The position numbers and the translations under genes are program-made. From Phascolarctobacterium faecium DSM 14760 (GTDB lineage: Bacteria; Bacillota; Negativicutes; Acidaminococcales; Acidaminococcaceae), in assembly GCF_003269275.1 (NCBI RefSeq), contig NZ_QLTS01000001.1, positions 558,001-622,000 of the forward strand: 64,000 nt of DNA, given 5' to 3'. The notes under the pieces are model-generated. The model had not been told where the DNA came from and did not search any database. It was given only the letters and a program-made list of their open reading frames with translations. Each line of letters starts with the position of its first letter. Position 1 is the first letter of the stretch. Of the stretch, positions 33,588-42,705 are shown in pieces.

Positions 33588-35270
33588 TTATTTCTCAGCT
33601 CTGTTAATAGCGCATAGGATACCCAAAAGCGCAGCTACGTTGATATTACTGTCGATACCAACACCAAAGATATGTCCATTACCGGGAATCTTCAGTTCTA
33701 TGTAACAAATACCCTTCGCGTCAGAACCGCGGGAAATAGCATGTTCGTGATAATTAACAAATTCATAGCCCTCTACGCCGATTCCTGCCAGCGCCTGGAA
33801 GAATGAATCTATCGGGCCGTTGCCGACACCGGCAACTTCTTTCATATCACCACAAACATCGATTTTACCTTCAAAACGAGTATGTGTAGTGCCATCCAAC
33901 TCCCGTTGTTCCAGGAAGCTGTGGGAAGCCAGTTTGTATTTACCATCAAACTCTACATATTCACGGTTAAACAAGTCAACGATCTGTTCTTCCTTCAATT
34001 CATCACCAAAAGCATCGGAAGCAGCCTTCACAATATTGCCAAATTCAGGATGCATTTCCTTCGGCAGCCTGTAACCGACAGCATGCTGCAGCACAAAAGC
34101 TGCGCCGCCTTTACCGGATTGGCTGTTGATACGGATAACAGGTTCGTATTCACGGCTCAGATCAGCAGGATTGATCGGAAGATACGGTACTTCCCAATAA
34201 GGAGTATCGCTTTCCGCCATATATTCGTAACCCTTACGTATAGCATCCTGATGCGAACCGGAGAACGCGGTAAACGCCAATTCACCCGCATAAGGCTGAC
34301 GCTCGGGCACCTTCATCTTGGTACAGGCCTCATAAATTTTTTTGACCGCCAGAATATTGGAAAAATCAAGCTCCGGATCAACGCCCTGAGTATACATATT
34401 CAAAGCAACTGTCACAATATCAAGATTGCCAGTGCGCTCGCCGTTGCCAAACAATGTTCCTTCGATGCGGTCTGCTCCGCCCAGCAGGGCAAGTTCAGCC
34501 GCAGCAACACCTGTCCCGCGGTCATTATGCGGATGAATGCTGATAATAGCAGCTTCCCTGTTTTTCATCTTAGTACAGAAATATTCGATCTGATCCGCAT
34601 ATGTGTTCGGCGTTGACATTTCCACTGTTGAAGGCAGATTCAGAATGATCGGGTTCTCATTCGTTGCCCCCAGGGTTTCCATTACCGCCTCGCATATTTC
34701 AATAGCAAAATCGATCTCAGTACCGGTAAAGCTTTCAGGAGAATATTCATACCGAATATTCATACCGCTGCTGGCAATTTCTTCCTCCGTCAGCTGACGG
34801 ATAAGTTTTGCACCCTCCACTGCGATCTTGATAATGCCTGGCATATCTTCTTTAAATACGACCTTCCTCTGTAAGGTAGAGGTAGAATTATAAAAATGTA
34901 CGATAACGTTTTTAGCGCCTTTAACTGCTTCAAAAGTTTTTTTGATCAGTTCCGGACGCGCCTGTACCAGTACCTGAATCGTTACATCATCGGGAATATG
35001 ATGCCCTTCGATCAAAGTGCGCAGGATCTCATATTCGGTTTCAGATGCAGACGGAAAACCAACTTCTATTTCTTTAAAGCCAATATCTACCAGAGTCTTC
35101 AACATCAGCAGCTTTTCTTCCAGCTGCATCGGCGTAACCAAAGCCTGATTCCCGTCGCGCAGGTCAACACTGCACCAAATCGGCGCCTTGGTAATAGTTT
35201 TATTCGGCCATTGGCGATTCGGCCACTGGAGCGGCTGAAAAGGAATATACTGTTTACTTGCTTGTTTCAT
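33588..35270 (-). CDS. leuA: 2-isopropylmalate synthase (long, LeuA2-type)
   Basis: First committed step of leucine synthesis: condenses acetyl-CoA with 2-oxoisovalerate. The 560-residue length and N terminus (YIPFQPLQWPNRQWPN) mark the longer second class of the enzyme. The TIM-barrel has the metal-binding CSVDLRDGNQAL near 33-44 and HPHNDRGTG near 246-254; the C-terminal 130 residues form the leucine-binding regulatory domain, ending with FGVGIDSNINVAALLGILCAINRA. Expression is under a leucine T-box. No other leucine gene is adjacent. Confidence 0.95.
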   Translation of the reverse strand: MKQASKQYIPFQPLQWPNRQWPNKTITKAPIWCSVDLRDGNQALVTPMQLEEKLLMLKTLVDIGFKEIEVGFPSASETEYEILRTLIEGHHIPDDVTIQVLVQARPELIKKTFEAVKGAKNVIVHFYNSTSTLQRKVVFKEDMPGIIKIAVEGAKLIRQLTEEEIASSGMNIRYEYSPESFTGTEIDFAIEICEAVMETLGATNENPIILNLPSTVEMSTPNTYADQIEYFCTKMKNREAAIISIHPHNDRGTGVAAAELALLGGADRIEGTLFGNGERTGNLDIVTVALNMYTQGVDPELDFSNILAVKKIYEACTKMKVPERQPYAGELAFTAFSGSHQDAIRKGYEYMAESDTPYWEVPYLPINPADLSREYEPVIRINSQSGKGGAAFVLQHAVGYRLPKEMHPEFGNIVKAASDAFGDELKEEQIVDLFNREYVEFDGKYKLASHSFLEQRELDGTTHTRFEGKIDVCGDMKEVAGVGNGPIDSFFQALAGIGVEGYEFVNYHEHAISRGSDAKGICYIELKIPGNGHIFGVGIDSNINVAALLGILCAINRAEK

Positions 35271-35328
35271 AAATATTTGCCTCCAATCTGTTTATGCCGG
35301 CGCAGCGGCCCAACTTCGGAAGCGGAAA

Positions 35329-35610
35329 TAAAAAATCCCCGCTCCCTACGATAAATGCATAGGGGCGAGGAACTGTTCTCCACGCGGTACCACCCTAATT
35401 CAGCTGCCAAGCAGCCCTCTCAGCCTCAAACAAGGCCCAGGCGTTTAACGTTGCCACACGTTCTGCTCTACATATCAAGCAGACAACTCCGGGATGAGCT
35501 ATACATAAAACTTTTGCCATCGACTTGCACCAACCGTCGACTCTCTTAGGCCTGCCAGTTTTATCTTGTTCCCTTCACAGTCTTTGAGGTGAAAATTTTT
35601 GAATTGTTAA
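35329..35610 (-). promoter_or_regulatory. Leucine T-box leader of leuA
   Basis: Minus-strand leader with T-box sequence GGTGGTACCGCG (35383-35394), and a terminator hairpin (arms around 35337-35350 and 35358-35371) followed by six T. A CUC codon at 35496-35498, about 112 bases into the transcript in a TATAGCTCATC context, fits the specifier position for leucine. Uncharged tRNA-Leu would favour the antiterminator and leuA expression. Confidence 0.9.
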
Positions 35611-35615
35611 AAATT

Positions 35616-35644
35616 ATTATACCTACTTGCCTGATACTTGTCAA
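35616..35644 (-). promoter_or_regulatory. Promoter of the leuA T-box transcript
   Basis: Consensus minus-strand TTGACA (35639-35644) and TATAAT (35616-35621) with a 17-base spacer. The stretch 35645-35790 upstream is AT-rich with no recognised feature. Confidence 0.85.
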
Positions 35645-35788
35645 GAGAAAAAATACGACTCTAAAACGTCATCTTTATTAAAATGATTACATAAACTAAA
35701 TAAAAAGCATACTTTTACTGCATATTATAACAACAGTATTTATTTTTTTAATCCTGTTTAGTTAATTCAAAGGAGTCTTTTCATATTG

Positions 35789-35823
35789 ACAAAAAGAAAA
35801 CCCGCACAAATTGTGCGGGTTTT
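35789..35823 (-). terminator. Terminator after rpsI
   Basis: Perfect 13-bp stem AAAACCCGCACAA / TTGTGCGGGTTTT (35797-35823), followed by CTTTTTG on the minus strand. Confidence 0.9.
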
Positions 35824-35842
35824 GAACTTCTGTTCCCAATGA

Positions 35843-36235
35843 TTAACGTTTCGAGAACTGGCTTGCTTTACGCGCTTTTTTAAGACCGTATTTACGACGT
35901 TCTTTTTCGCGCGGATCGCGAGTCAGGAAGCCAGCTTTTTTCAAAGCCGGACGATATTCAGCGTCAACGTCGAGCAAAGCACGAGCGATACCATGACGGA
36001 TCGCACCTGCCTGACCGGAAATACCGCCGCCAATAACATTTACGAGTACGTCGTATTTGCCTTTGGTTTCAGTAATTTCAAGCGGTTGGTTAACGATGAG
36101 TTCCAATGTTTTCAGACCAAAATAATTGGTCAGCTCACGGCCGTTAATAACGATTTTACCTTCACCCGGAACCAGGCGAACGCGAGCAACTGAAGATTTG
36201 CGACGACCAGTCGCACTATAAGTAACTACTGCCAT
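35843..36235 (-). CDS. rpsI: 30S ribosomal protein S9
   Basis: 130 residues, normal length. The N-terminal [16 protein letters not shown] and the basic C-terminal tail ending FSKR, whose last residues contact P-site tRNA, are typical. It lies 19 bases behind rplM in the usual L13-S9 pair and ends at the terminator at 35797-35823. Confidence 0.98.
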   Translation of the reverse strand: MAVVTYSATGRRKSSVARVRLVPGEGKIVINGRELTNYFGLKTLELIVNQPLEITETKGKYDVLVNVIGGGISGQAGAIRHGIARALLDVDAEYRPALKKAGFLTRDPREKERRKYGLKKARKASQFSKR

Positions 36236-36254
36236 TTACGTTTCCTCCTCCGGA

Positions 36255-36692
36255 TTATCTTACGTTGATTTCTAAAGTTTCAGGTTTTTGAGCTGCATGC
36301 GGGTGTTCAGGACCAGCATATACATGCAGTTTAGTGTAGATCTGGCTGCCAAGGCGATTTTTAGGAATCATACCTTTAACTGCGAGTTCTACCATTTTTA
36401 CCGGGTTCTTAGCGAGCATATCGCCAGCTTTTGTGTAGCTGTCGCCGCCAAGGTAACCGGAATGACGGAAGTAAACTTTTTGAACCAGTTTTTTACCGGT
36501 CAAAACTACTTTGTCAGCATTGATTACGATTACATGATCTCCGGTATCCATATGCGGAGTAAAAGTCGGTTTGTGTTTGCCACGAAGGATTTTTGCAACT
36601 TCGGCTGCCATGCGGCCAAGAGTTTTATCAGCTGCGTCAACAACGAACCATTTACGTTCGATATTGGACGGATTAGCCATAAAAGATTTCAT
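36255..36692 (-). CDS. rplM: 50S ribosomal protein L13
   Basis: 145 residues, normal length, with the family start [18 protein letters not shown], the central [18 protein letters not shown] and the C-terminal [16 protein letters not shown] after AGGGAGGG. It is first in the rplM-rpsI operon, with its own promoter inside a palindrome and an approximately 90-base leader that may carry autoregulation, as known for L13 leaders in other Firmicutes. Confidence 0.98.
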   Translation of the reverse strand: MKSFMANPSNIERKWFVVDAADKTLGRMAAEVAKILRGKHKPTFTPHMDTGDHVIVINADKVVLTGKKLVQKVYFRHSGYLGGDSYTKAGDMLAKNPVKMVELAVKGMIPKNRLGSQIYTKLHVYAGPEHPHAAQKPETLEINVR

Positions 36693-36785
36693 CCTTATGT
36701 CCCTCCCTAAAGTATTTCCTGTTCGATGTAATTTTATCGTTTCTCTCCGGGGCTAGTGGAGATAGGCGTAAAATCACGTATGTAT

Positions 36786-36815
36786 ATTGTAACCATCTTG
36801 ACATTTTTTGTCAAG
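36786..36815 (-). promoter_or_regulatory. Promoter of rplM-rpsI, with -35 inside a palindrome
   Basis: Minus-strand TTGACA (36809-36814) and TACAAT (36786-36791), spacer 17 bases. The -35 hexamer is one arm of a perfect repeat CTTGACA / TGTCAAG with a 5-base A-rich spacer (36797-36815). No T-run follows, so it is not a good terminator for truA. Confidence 0.8.
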
Positions 36816-36826
36816 TAAAATCAGGA

Positions 36827-37603
36827 TTATTTTCTGATTTTTTCAATATCTGCCAGAAAATGCGGTATATAACCAACATAATCTAAATAAAGTCCCTGAG
36901 GAGGCGCCGGGGCAACCTTAAAATGACGCTTGCCTGCTGCAAATTCACTTTTAAATGCAGCAATACTTTTAGTGCCTTTGCCGACTTCTACCAGATGCCA
37001 GACGATATTACGCACCATATGATATAAAAATCCATTACCTTCAATGCAGAATTCCAGTTCTCCCTGCTCTTTTGGCAGCCATTCAGCGCGGTAAATCGTT
37101 TTAACAGGCGAACTTTGCACACTGCCGGCCGAACGGAAAAACGAAAAATCATGTGTTCCCAAAAGCAGCTGTGCTGCCTCCTGCATCGCTTCAAGCCGCA
37201 GATATTCCCGCATTTGCCAGACATAGTTACGCAGGAAAGGGTCCGCATGTTTATTCTGCACTATGCGATAACAATAACGTTTCCAACAAGCGCTGTATCT
37301 GGCATGAAAGCCTTCGTCAGCTTCCTCAGCCTGCCAAAGCACGATATCCTTCGGCAGGATTCCTGCACAGGCCTTTAAAAGATTCTCCAATGGAATACTA
37401 CCGCTGGTTGTCAGCGACACTACCTGCCCCCGTGCATGCACACCCGTATCAGTACGTCCAGAACCGGCTGTAACGATTTTTTCGCCGCAGAGCAAGGATA
37501 GTTTCTCTTCAAGCACCTGCTGCACTGTAAGAGCATTAGTCTGCTTCTGAAAACCATGGTAATTAGTGCCGTCATAAGCCACTGTTAATTTCAGAGTACG
37601 CAT
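36827..37603 (-). CDS. truA: tRNA pseudouridine(38-40) synthase
   Basis: Modifies the anticodon stem-loop of many tRNAs. 258 residues, normal. The catalytic aspartate is Asp52 in GSGRTDTGVHA; AYDGTNYHGFQ at 9-19 and FLYHMVRNIVWHLVEVGKG in the C-terminal half are also typical. The start overlaps the 3' end of ecfT by 13 bases, so the two are coupled in one operon, the common ecfA1-ecfA2-ecfT-truA order. Confidence 0.96.
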   Translation of the reverse strand: MRTLKLTVAYDGTNYHGFQKQTNALTVQQVLEEKLSLLCGEKIVTAGSGRTDTGVHARGQVVSLTTSGSIPLENLLKACAGILPKDIVLWQAEEADEGFHARYSACWKRYCYRIVQNKHADPFLRNYVWQMREYLRLEAMQEAAQLLLGTHDFSFFRSAGSVQSSPVKTIYRAEWLPKEQGELEFCIEGNGFLYHMVRNIVWHLVEVGKGTKSIAAFKSEFAAGKRHFKVAPAPPQGLYLDYVGYIPHFLADIEKIRK

Positions 37604-38409
37604 AACGCGTTCCCCCAGCGAATAAACGCCATCAGACCAATCAAAACAAACACTGTCGCTAATGCCGCATAGTCACGTCCATAATAAACGAGCTCGTGCA
37701 TACGGCTGCGTCCTTCTCCACCGCGATAACAACGTGCTTCCATTGCTACCGCCAGATCATCGGCACGTCTGAACGCACTGATAAAAAGAGGTATCAAAAG
37801 CGGCAGCATATTTTTGGCTCTCTGCATCAGATTGCCGCTGGAAAAATCAGCCCCGCGCGCGGTCTGTGCCTTCATAATCCTGTCTGTTTCCTCAAGCAGC
37901 GTAGGTATAAACCGTAAGGCGATCGTCATCATCATTGCCAGCTCATGCGCTGGTACGCCAAAACGTTTAAATGGGCGCAGCAGAGCCTCTATCCCGTCAG
38001 TCAAAACTATTGGTGAAGTCGTAAATGTCAGTATCGAAGAAATCAGCAGCAGCAGAATCAGACGCATCGACATTTTCAGGCCCATTTCCAGACCTTCCTG
38101 CGTTACTTTAAAAAATTTCCAGGAAAAAATTACATTTTCACCCTGCCCTGTAAACATATGTATTACCATTGTCAGAACAATGATGATCCACAGCGGCTTT
38201 ATTGATTTTAGAACCAGCATCAGCGGCAGACGTGATAAAAGAATAATCAAAAATACGAAACCCCAAAGTATTCCATAAGATACGGCTCCTGAGGCCAGAA
38301 AAATAGCGACAATGAAAAATAATGTTATCAGTATCTTCGTCCGCGGGTCCAACTTATGAATCAGAGAATTTCCCGGGTAATATTGTCCAAGCGCAATGTC
38401 AGTCAGCAT
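37591..38409 (-). CDS. ecfT: Energy-coupling factor transporter transmembrane protein EcfT
   Basis: Membrane scaffold of 272 residues that links the two ATPases to exchangeable S components for vitamin uptake. It has about five to six hydrophobic segments, the N-terminal GQYYPGNSLIHKLDPRTK signature and the coupling-helix motifs TARGADF (about 185) and MEARCYRGGEGR (about 233), whose A-R-G/R-G pattern is diagnostic. It follows ecfA2 without a gap and overlaps truA. Confidence 0.96.
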   Translation of the reverse strand: MLTDIALGQYYPGNSLIHKLDPRTKILITLFFIVAIFLASGAVSYGILWGFVFLIILLSRLPLMLVLKSIKPLWIIIVLTMVIHMFTGQGENVIFSWKFFKVTQEGLEMGLKMSMRLILLLLISSILTFTTSPIVLTDGIEALLRPFKRFGVPAHELAMMMTIALRFIPTLLEETDRIMKAQTARGADFSSGNLMQRAKNMLPLLIPLFISAFRRADDLAVAMEARCYRGGEGRSRMHELVYYGRDYAALATVFVLIGLMAFIRWGNALCVL

Positions 38410-39267
38410 TTATTTCAACCCCTTTGCTGTTTTGATCTGCGCTTCCAGTGCTTCCGCAGTCATGGTATCCGCCTGGATTTCCATCCCGCGTGCACGCAGT
38501 TCATCACTGAGTTTAAAAAGCTGCGGTACGTCCATGCTTACCGCCAAAAGTTCATTTTTATGATTTTGATAAATTTCAGCAGGACTTCCGTCTAAAATGA
38601 CGCGTCCACCGGAAATAACCAGCAGCCGGTTACTGTAACGGGCTGCTTCTTCCATACTGTGCGTAACTAAAATCACAGCCATCCGGCGTTTTTTATACAA
38701 AGCCATGATTTCTGCAAAAACAGCATCACGTGAACGCGGATCAAGTCCGGCAGAAGGTTCGTCTAAAATCAGATAATCAGGATCCATTGCTATTACCCCG
38801 GCAATCGCCACGCGGCGCATTTGTCCTCCGGAAAGCTGAAACGGAGACCGGCTGGCAAAGGTTTCAAAATCCAAACCCACAAATCTCATCGCGTCTTGGA
38901 CCTGCTGCTTAACCTCATTCTCCTGCATCCCCTTATTCCGCGGTCCAAATGCAATATCCTCAAAAACAGTTTCAGCAAAAATCTGATGTTCAGGATATTG
39001 GAAAACCATACCAACCTGGTGTCTTGCTTTTTTTACGGCTTCACCTTTGCCGCTGATATCCAGTCCATCAATCGTTACTTTACCTGCCGACGGTTTTAAA
39101 AGACCATTCAGATGCTGCACTAAAGTCGATTTTCCGCTGCCGGTATGCCCGATCACAGCCACAAACTCTCCTTTGTCCACAGTCAGCGAAACACCTTGCA
39201 GCGCTTTGCGTTCGTAGGGTGTTTTAGCCATATATGTAAATTCTACGTTTTCTAATGTTATCGGCAT
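38410..39267 (-). CDS. ecfA2: Energy-coupling factor transporter ATP-binding protein EcfA2
   Basis: ATPase subunit of 285 residues. Walker A GHTGSGKST (about 39-47), the Q-loop FQYPEHQIF, the ABC signature QLSGGQMRR (about 143-151), Walker B YLILDEPSAGLDP and the switch histidine in VTHSMEE are all intact. Its C-terminal extension (about 225-285) is typical of ECF ATPases. The start overlaps the ecfA1 stop by about 10 bases. Confidence 0.95.
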   Translation of the reverse strand: MPITLENVEFTYMAKTPYERKALQGVSLTVDKGEFVAVIGHTGSGKSTLVQHLNGLLKPSAGKVTIDGLDISGKGEAVKKARHQVGMVFQYPEHQIFAETVFEDIAFGPRNKGMQENEVKQQVQDAMRFVGLDFETFASRSPFQLSGGQMRRVAIAGVIAMDPDYLILDEPSAGLDPRSRDAVFAEIMALYKKRRMAVILVTHSMEEAARYSNRLLVISGGRVILDGSPAEIYQNHKNELLAVSMDVPQLFKLSDELRARGMEIQADTMTAEALEAQIKTAKGLK

Positions 39268-40091
39268 ATGCTTTCAGCCAACTCCTCATTTGTAATAATT
39301 CCCTGCTGTAAATTCAGACCGCTTTGCCGCAAATCATCGGCAATTTTAGCAGCTAAAGGCGCTTCTAATCCTAAAGCATATAACTCTCGTACATGACTGA
39401 ACACCTCTTTCGGCGTCCCCTGCATTTTGAGCTTGCCCTCTCCCATAACAATGATTCGGTCAGCCTGCAGCGCCTCTTCCATATAATGAGTTATATAAAC
39501 CACGGTAATGCCTTTTTCCCGGTTCAATTTTTTGACAGTGGTTACTATTTCTTTGCGTCCCTGTGGATCGAGCATAGCCGTCGGTTCATCTAAAACAATA
39601 CACTTGGGTTCCAATGCTAAAACACCTGCGATCGCCACGCGCTGTTTTTGACCGCCGGAAAGCAGATGCGGAGCATGCTTGGCATAATCACTCATACCTA
39701 CTGCCGCCAGCGCAGCATCCACTCTTGTTCTTATTTCTGCCGTCGGCACCCCTATATTTTCCGGTCCAAAGGCAACGTCTTCCTCGACAATTGCTGCCAC
39801 GATCTGATTATCAGGATTTTGAAACACCATCCCCACATGCTGGCGAATATCCCAAAGATTTTCTTCTACCGTAGTATCCATACCCTCGATCAGGCACACA
39901 CCTTCACTTGGCCTCTGCAAAGCGTTAAAATGACGCGCTAAAGTACTTTTACCACTGCCATTGGCACCAATAACAGCAACAAATTCACCTTGTCTTATTT
40001 CTAAATTGATCCCATCCAAAGCCTTTATTTCTTTATTTTCACTGTCTGTATAAACATGTGTTAAATTTTTTACTTCAATTATAGTTTGCAT
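39258..40091 (-). CDS. ecfA1: Energy-coupling factor transporter ATP-binding protein EcfA1
   Basis: ATPase subunit of 277 residues, first gene of ecfA1-ecfA2-ecfT-truA. Walker A GANGSGKST (about 42-50), FQNPDNQIV Q-loop, LLSGGQKQRV signature, Walker B CIVLDEPTAMLDP and the ITHYMEEA histidine loop are present. With no S component in the operon it forms the shared module for several vitamin carriers, such as the one at 32157. ATG after GGAGG. Confidence 0.95.
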   Translation of the reverse strand: MQTIIEVKNLTHVYTDSENKEIKALDGINLEIRQGEFVAVIGANGSGKSTLARHFNALQRPSEGVCLIEGMDTTVEENLWDIRQHVGMVFQNPDNQIVAAIVEEDVAFGPENIGVPTAEIRTRVDAALAAVGMSDYAKHAPHLLSGGQKQRVAIAGVLALEPKCIVLDEPTAMLDPQGRKEIVTTVKKLNREKGITVVYITHYMEEALQADRIIVMGEGKLKMQGTPKEVFSHVRELYALGLEAPLAAKIADDLRQSGLNLQQGIITNEELAESICR

Positions 40092-40179
40092 GGCAAACCT
40101 CCGCTTAATTCAGTACCTTTATATTATATTATTCCAGCCCAGGTACGTCAACCGCTTCCAGCATACTTGGTTAACTTTA

Positions 40180-40216
40180 CAAAAATAAGACCCGGAACAG
40201 TCCGGATCTTATTTTC
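40180..40216. terminator. Hairpin between the VOC gene and the ecf operon
   Basis: Stem AAGACCCGGA / TCCGGATCTT (one G-U pair, 40187-40210) with a 4-base loop and T-rich flanks on both sides. It ends minus-strand transcripts of the VOC/MATE genes; the rest of 40092-40346 is AT-rich without a recognised gene. Confidence 0.75.
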
Positions 40217-40346
40217 AAACTTTCTTATTCTCTAATTTGCAGCTGCAACATTTGAAACAAGGCTATTTTTACTTTACCGCAGCTTCCATAAATTAATACT
40301 GATATCCATATGTATAAAAAGAATTTCTCAGAAGTATCTTTCAATT

Positions 40347-40772
40347 CTATAGTAAAGCAAATTTTTCGCTTTCAAAAATTGCTTTCATACGGCACAGACA
40401 AAAAGGATGCCCAGCAGGATCAAACATCACACGCCATTCTTTAGAAAACTGTTCAGCTGCCATTGTTGCTCCGCAGTTAATCGCATGCTGAACCGCTTCT
40501 TCCAAATCATTGACTGCAAAGTCCAAATGCGCCATCTGCTGCTGTACTCCCGGTTCTTCCGGCCACACAGGCGGACAGTACTCTGGATTTCGCTGAAAAA
40601 GTATTCCCGGATAAGCTCCCTGGGACATTCCAGGTGCTCCTATACAGGCCCAGTTCTCATCATAAAAAGGGATTTCCCAATTTAGCAGCTCTGCATAGAA
40701 TTTAGCCAACGCATAAGGGTTTATGCAATCCAGTGTGAAAGAATACATTTTGATTTTCAATTCTTTCTCCAT
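40347..40772 (-). CDS. VOC (glyoxalase/bleomycin resistance) family protein
   Basis: Cytoplasmic metal-dependent or ligand-binding protein of 141 residues with two beta-alpha-beta-beta-beta modules: FTLDCINPYALAKFYAELLNWEI in the first and LDFAVNDLEEAVQHAINCGA in the second, ending in the DPAGHPFCLC strand with a conserved D-P-x-G-x-P-F motif. Substrate unknown. ATG at 40772 behind GGAAGG is preferred over an upstream TTG in the same frame. It follows the MATE gene after about 33 bases. Confidence 0.85.
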   Translation of the reverse strand: MEKELKIKMYSFTLDCINPYALAKFYAELLNWEIPFYDENWACIGAPGMSQGAYPGILFQRNPEYCPPVWPEEPGVQQQMAHLDFAVNDLEEAVQHAINCGATMAAEQFSKEWRVMFDPAGHPFCLCRMKAIFESEKFALL

Positions 40773-40805
40773 TTTTAATCCTTCCAATAAAAGATGATTT
40801 TCTTA

Positions 40806-42182
40806 TTATTTATCAGCTTTCATCCAGCTGCGCATCAGCTGTACTTCACGCCAGCCTAAATATGCGGCCAGGACAGCAGCCGCAAAATCCGCTGTCATAC
40901 CTGCATACATAACGCCGTTAATACCATAAAACAAAGGTAGTATGACAATCAGAGGCAGTAAAAAAATAATCTGCCTGGTCAGGGAAAGAATGATACCTTT
41001 AGTTGCTTTACCAATGGACGTAAAAAAATTGGAAGAAATCGGCTGGATACAATCTAAAAAGGTGAAGAACAAATAAATTCTGAAATATTCCTCCGCAAAT
41101 TGATAATAAGCTTCTGATCCTTCACCGAAGAAACCAATGATCTGCCGCGGGAAAAGCTGAAAACAGGCAAAAGCAATAATGGATACTACCGTTCCTATCA
41201 GCAGCGTTAAGCGGTAAGTTTCTATAACACGTCCGTATTTTTTTGCGCCGTAATTAAAACTGACTATTGGCTGCAGCCCCTGTGACAACCCAATAATGAT
41301 TGAAAAATAAATCATATTTACTTTCGTAATGATCCCTGAACAGGCCAGAGGTATCTCACTGCCGTATATTGAATCTGCGCCATAATGAGTCAAAGTATTG
41401 TTTAATGTTATTTGCACTACCATAATCGCAAATTGATTAAAACAGCTGGCAGCGCCAAGTGCCGAGATCAAACGGGAACGTTCCCAGTTCGGCAGCAAAT
41501 CGTTTTTAGACAACGGCAAAGTCTTGAACTTTCTTAAATATCCAGCGACCATAAGCCCCGACACAACTTGCCCGATAACAGTTGCAGATGCTGAGCCGGC
41601 AATACCCCAATCCATTACAAAAACAAACAGCGGATTGAGAATCAGATTGATAAAAGCGCCGGTCAGCATACAAATCATTGAATACTTAGGACTGCCGTCA
41701 GCGCGCACTAAAGTGCTTCCCCCCGTCCCCAAAATCAAAAACGGGAAACCCAGACAATTGATTCCCGCAAAAATAAGCGCATACTTTAAAACAATATCTG
41801 TTGCGCCAAAAGCGATCATCAAAGGTTTTAAAAATACCAGTACAAATACCGCCAGCACCACACCACTGCCAACAAGCAGCGTTATGGCATTACCAATATA
41901 TTTAGCCGCTTCCTCGCGTTTACCTGCCCCAAGTTTCAAATTGAAATTAGACGCACCGCCAACGCCAAAAAGCAGCCCTAACGCAGTACATACCGTAGTT
42001 AACGGCAAAGCGACATTAGTAGCCGCATTACCGTACATCCCAACGCTGCGCCCGATAAAAAACTGATCAACAATATTATATAAGGCTCCTACCAGCATAG
42101 CTATAATACTTGGTAAAGCAAAATCATGTAAAAGTCTGCTTATTTTTTCACTTCCAAGTGGATTTTCTTCATTTACCTTCAT
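40806..42182 (-). CDS. MATE family efflux transporter
   Basis: Inner-membrane cation-coupled multidrug exporter of 458 residues with twelve hydrophobic segments in two halves. Typical are the start LLHDFALPSIIAMLVGALYNIVDQFFIGR, the inter-half GATDIVLKYALIFAGINCLGFPF segment and QGLQPIVSFNYGAKKYGR at the beginning of the second half. The substrate is unknown. ATG after GAGGAA. Together with the VOC gene it sits between rplQ and ecfA1, which are neighbours in many Firmicutes, so this pair looks like an insertion. Confidence 0.92.
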   Translation of the reverse strand: MKVNEENPLGSEKISRLLHDFALPSIIAMLVGALYNIVDQFFIGRSVGMYGNAATNVALPLTTVCTALGLLFGVGGASNFNLKLGAGKREEAAKYIGNAITLLVGSGVVLAVFVLVFLKPLMIAFGATDIVLKYALIFAGINCLGFPFLILGTGGSTLVRADGSPKYSMICMLTGAFINLILNPLFVFVMDWGIAGSASATVIGQVVSGLMVAGYLRKFKTLPLSKNDLLPNWERSRLISALGAASCFNQFAIMVVQITLNNTLTHYGADSIYGSEIPLACSGIITKVNMIYFSIIIGLSQGLQPIVSFNYGAKKYGRVIETYRLTLLIGTVVSIIAFACFQLFPRQIIGFFGEGSEAYYQFAEEYFRIYLFFTFLDCIQPISSNFFTSIGKATKGIILSLTRQIIFLLPLIVILPLFYGINGVMYAGMTADFAAAVLAAYLGWREVQLMRSWMKADK

Positions 42183-42302
42183 AAATTATTCCTCACATAT
42201 TTCTAACTTTTTCTCATATAATTATTATACATCTTTTTTATCCTGTATTGCTAATGCCACTTGTGAATTAACTGTGTCCCTTTGGGAATTTCCCACTAAC
42301 AA

Positions 42303-42336
42303 TAATAAAAAAACCAGGAACAAAAGTTCCTGGTTT
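42303..42336 (-). terminator. Terminator of the alpha operon after rplQ
   Basis: Perfect 10-bp stem AACCAGGAAC / GTTCCTGGTT (42312-42335), 4-base loop, followed by TTTTTATTATTG on the minus strand. Confidence 0.92.
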
Positions 42337-42348
42337 TCATGCTTATTC

Positions 42349-42687
42349 TTAAACAAGCTCGATAATTGCCATTTCAGCAGCGTCACCGCGACGAGGACCT
42401 ACTCTGTAAATACGAGTAAAGCCGCCTTGTCTTTCTGCATATTTCGGAGCGATTTCATCAAAAAGCTTTCTGGTAGCTTCTTCATCGACGAGAACTGCAA
42501 GAACTTGACGACGGGCATGCAAGTCGCCTTGTTTTGCCAAAGTAATCAATTTGGCTACATGGCTGCTAACTTCCTTAGCTTTAGTCACAGTAGTTTCAAT
42601 TCTCTCGTGTTTGATGAAGGAGCTCAAAATGCTGCGAAACAAAGCTTTACGGTTGCTGGAATTACGGCCCAGTTTTCTGTATGCCAT
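42349..42687 (-). CDS. rplQ: 50S ribosomal protein L17
   Basis: 112 residues with [19 protein letters not shown] near the start and [24 protein letters not shown] at the end, the complete short bacterial form. Last gene of the alpha operon, 18 bases after rpoA, followed by a strong terminator. Confidence 0.98.
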   Translation of the reverse strand: MAYRKLGRNSSNRKALFRSILSSFIKHERIETTVTKAKEVSSHVAKLITLAKQGDLHARRQVLAVLVDEEATRKLFDEIAPKYAERQGGFTRIYRVGPRRGDAAEMAIIELV

Positions 42688-42705
42688 TCGTTTCCGACCC
42701 CCTTC

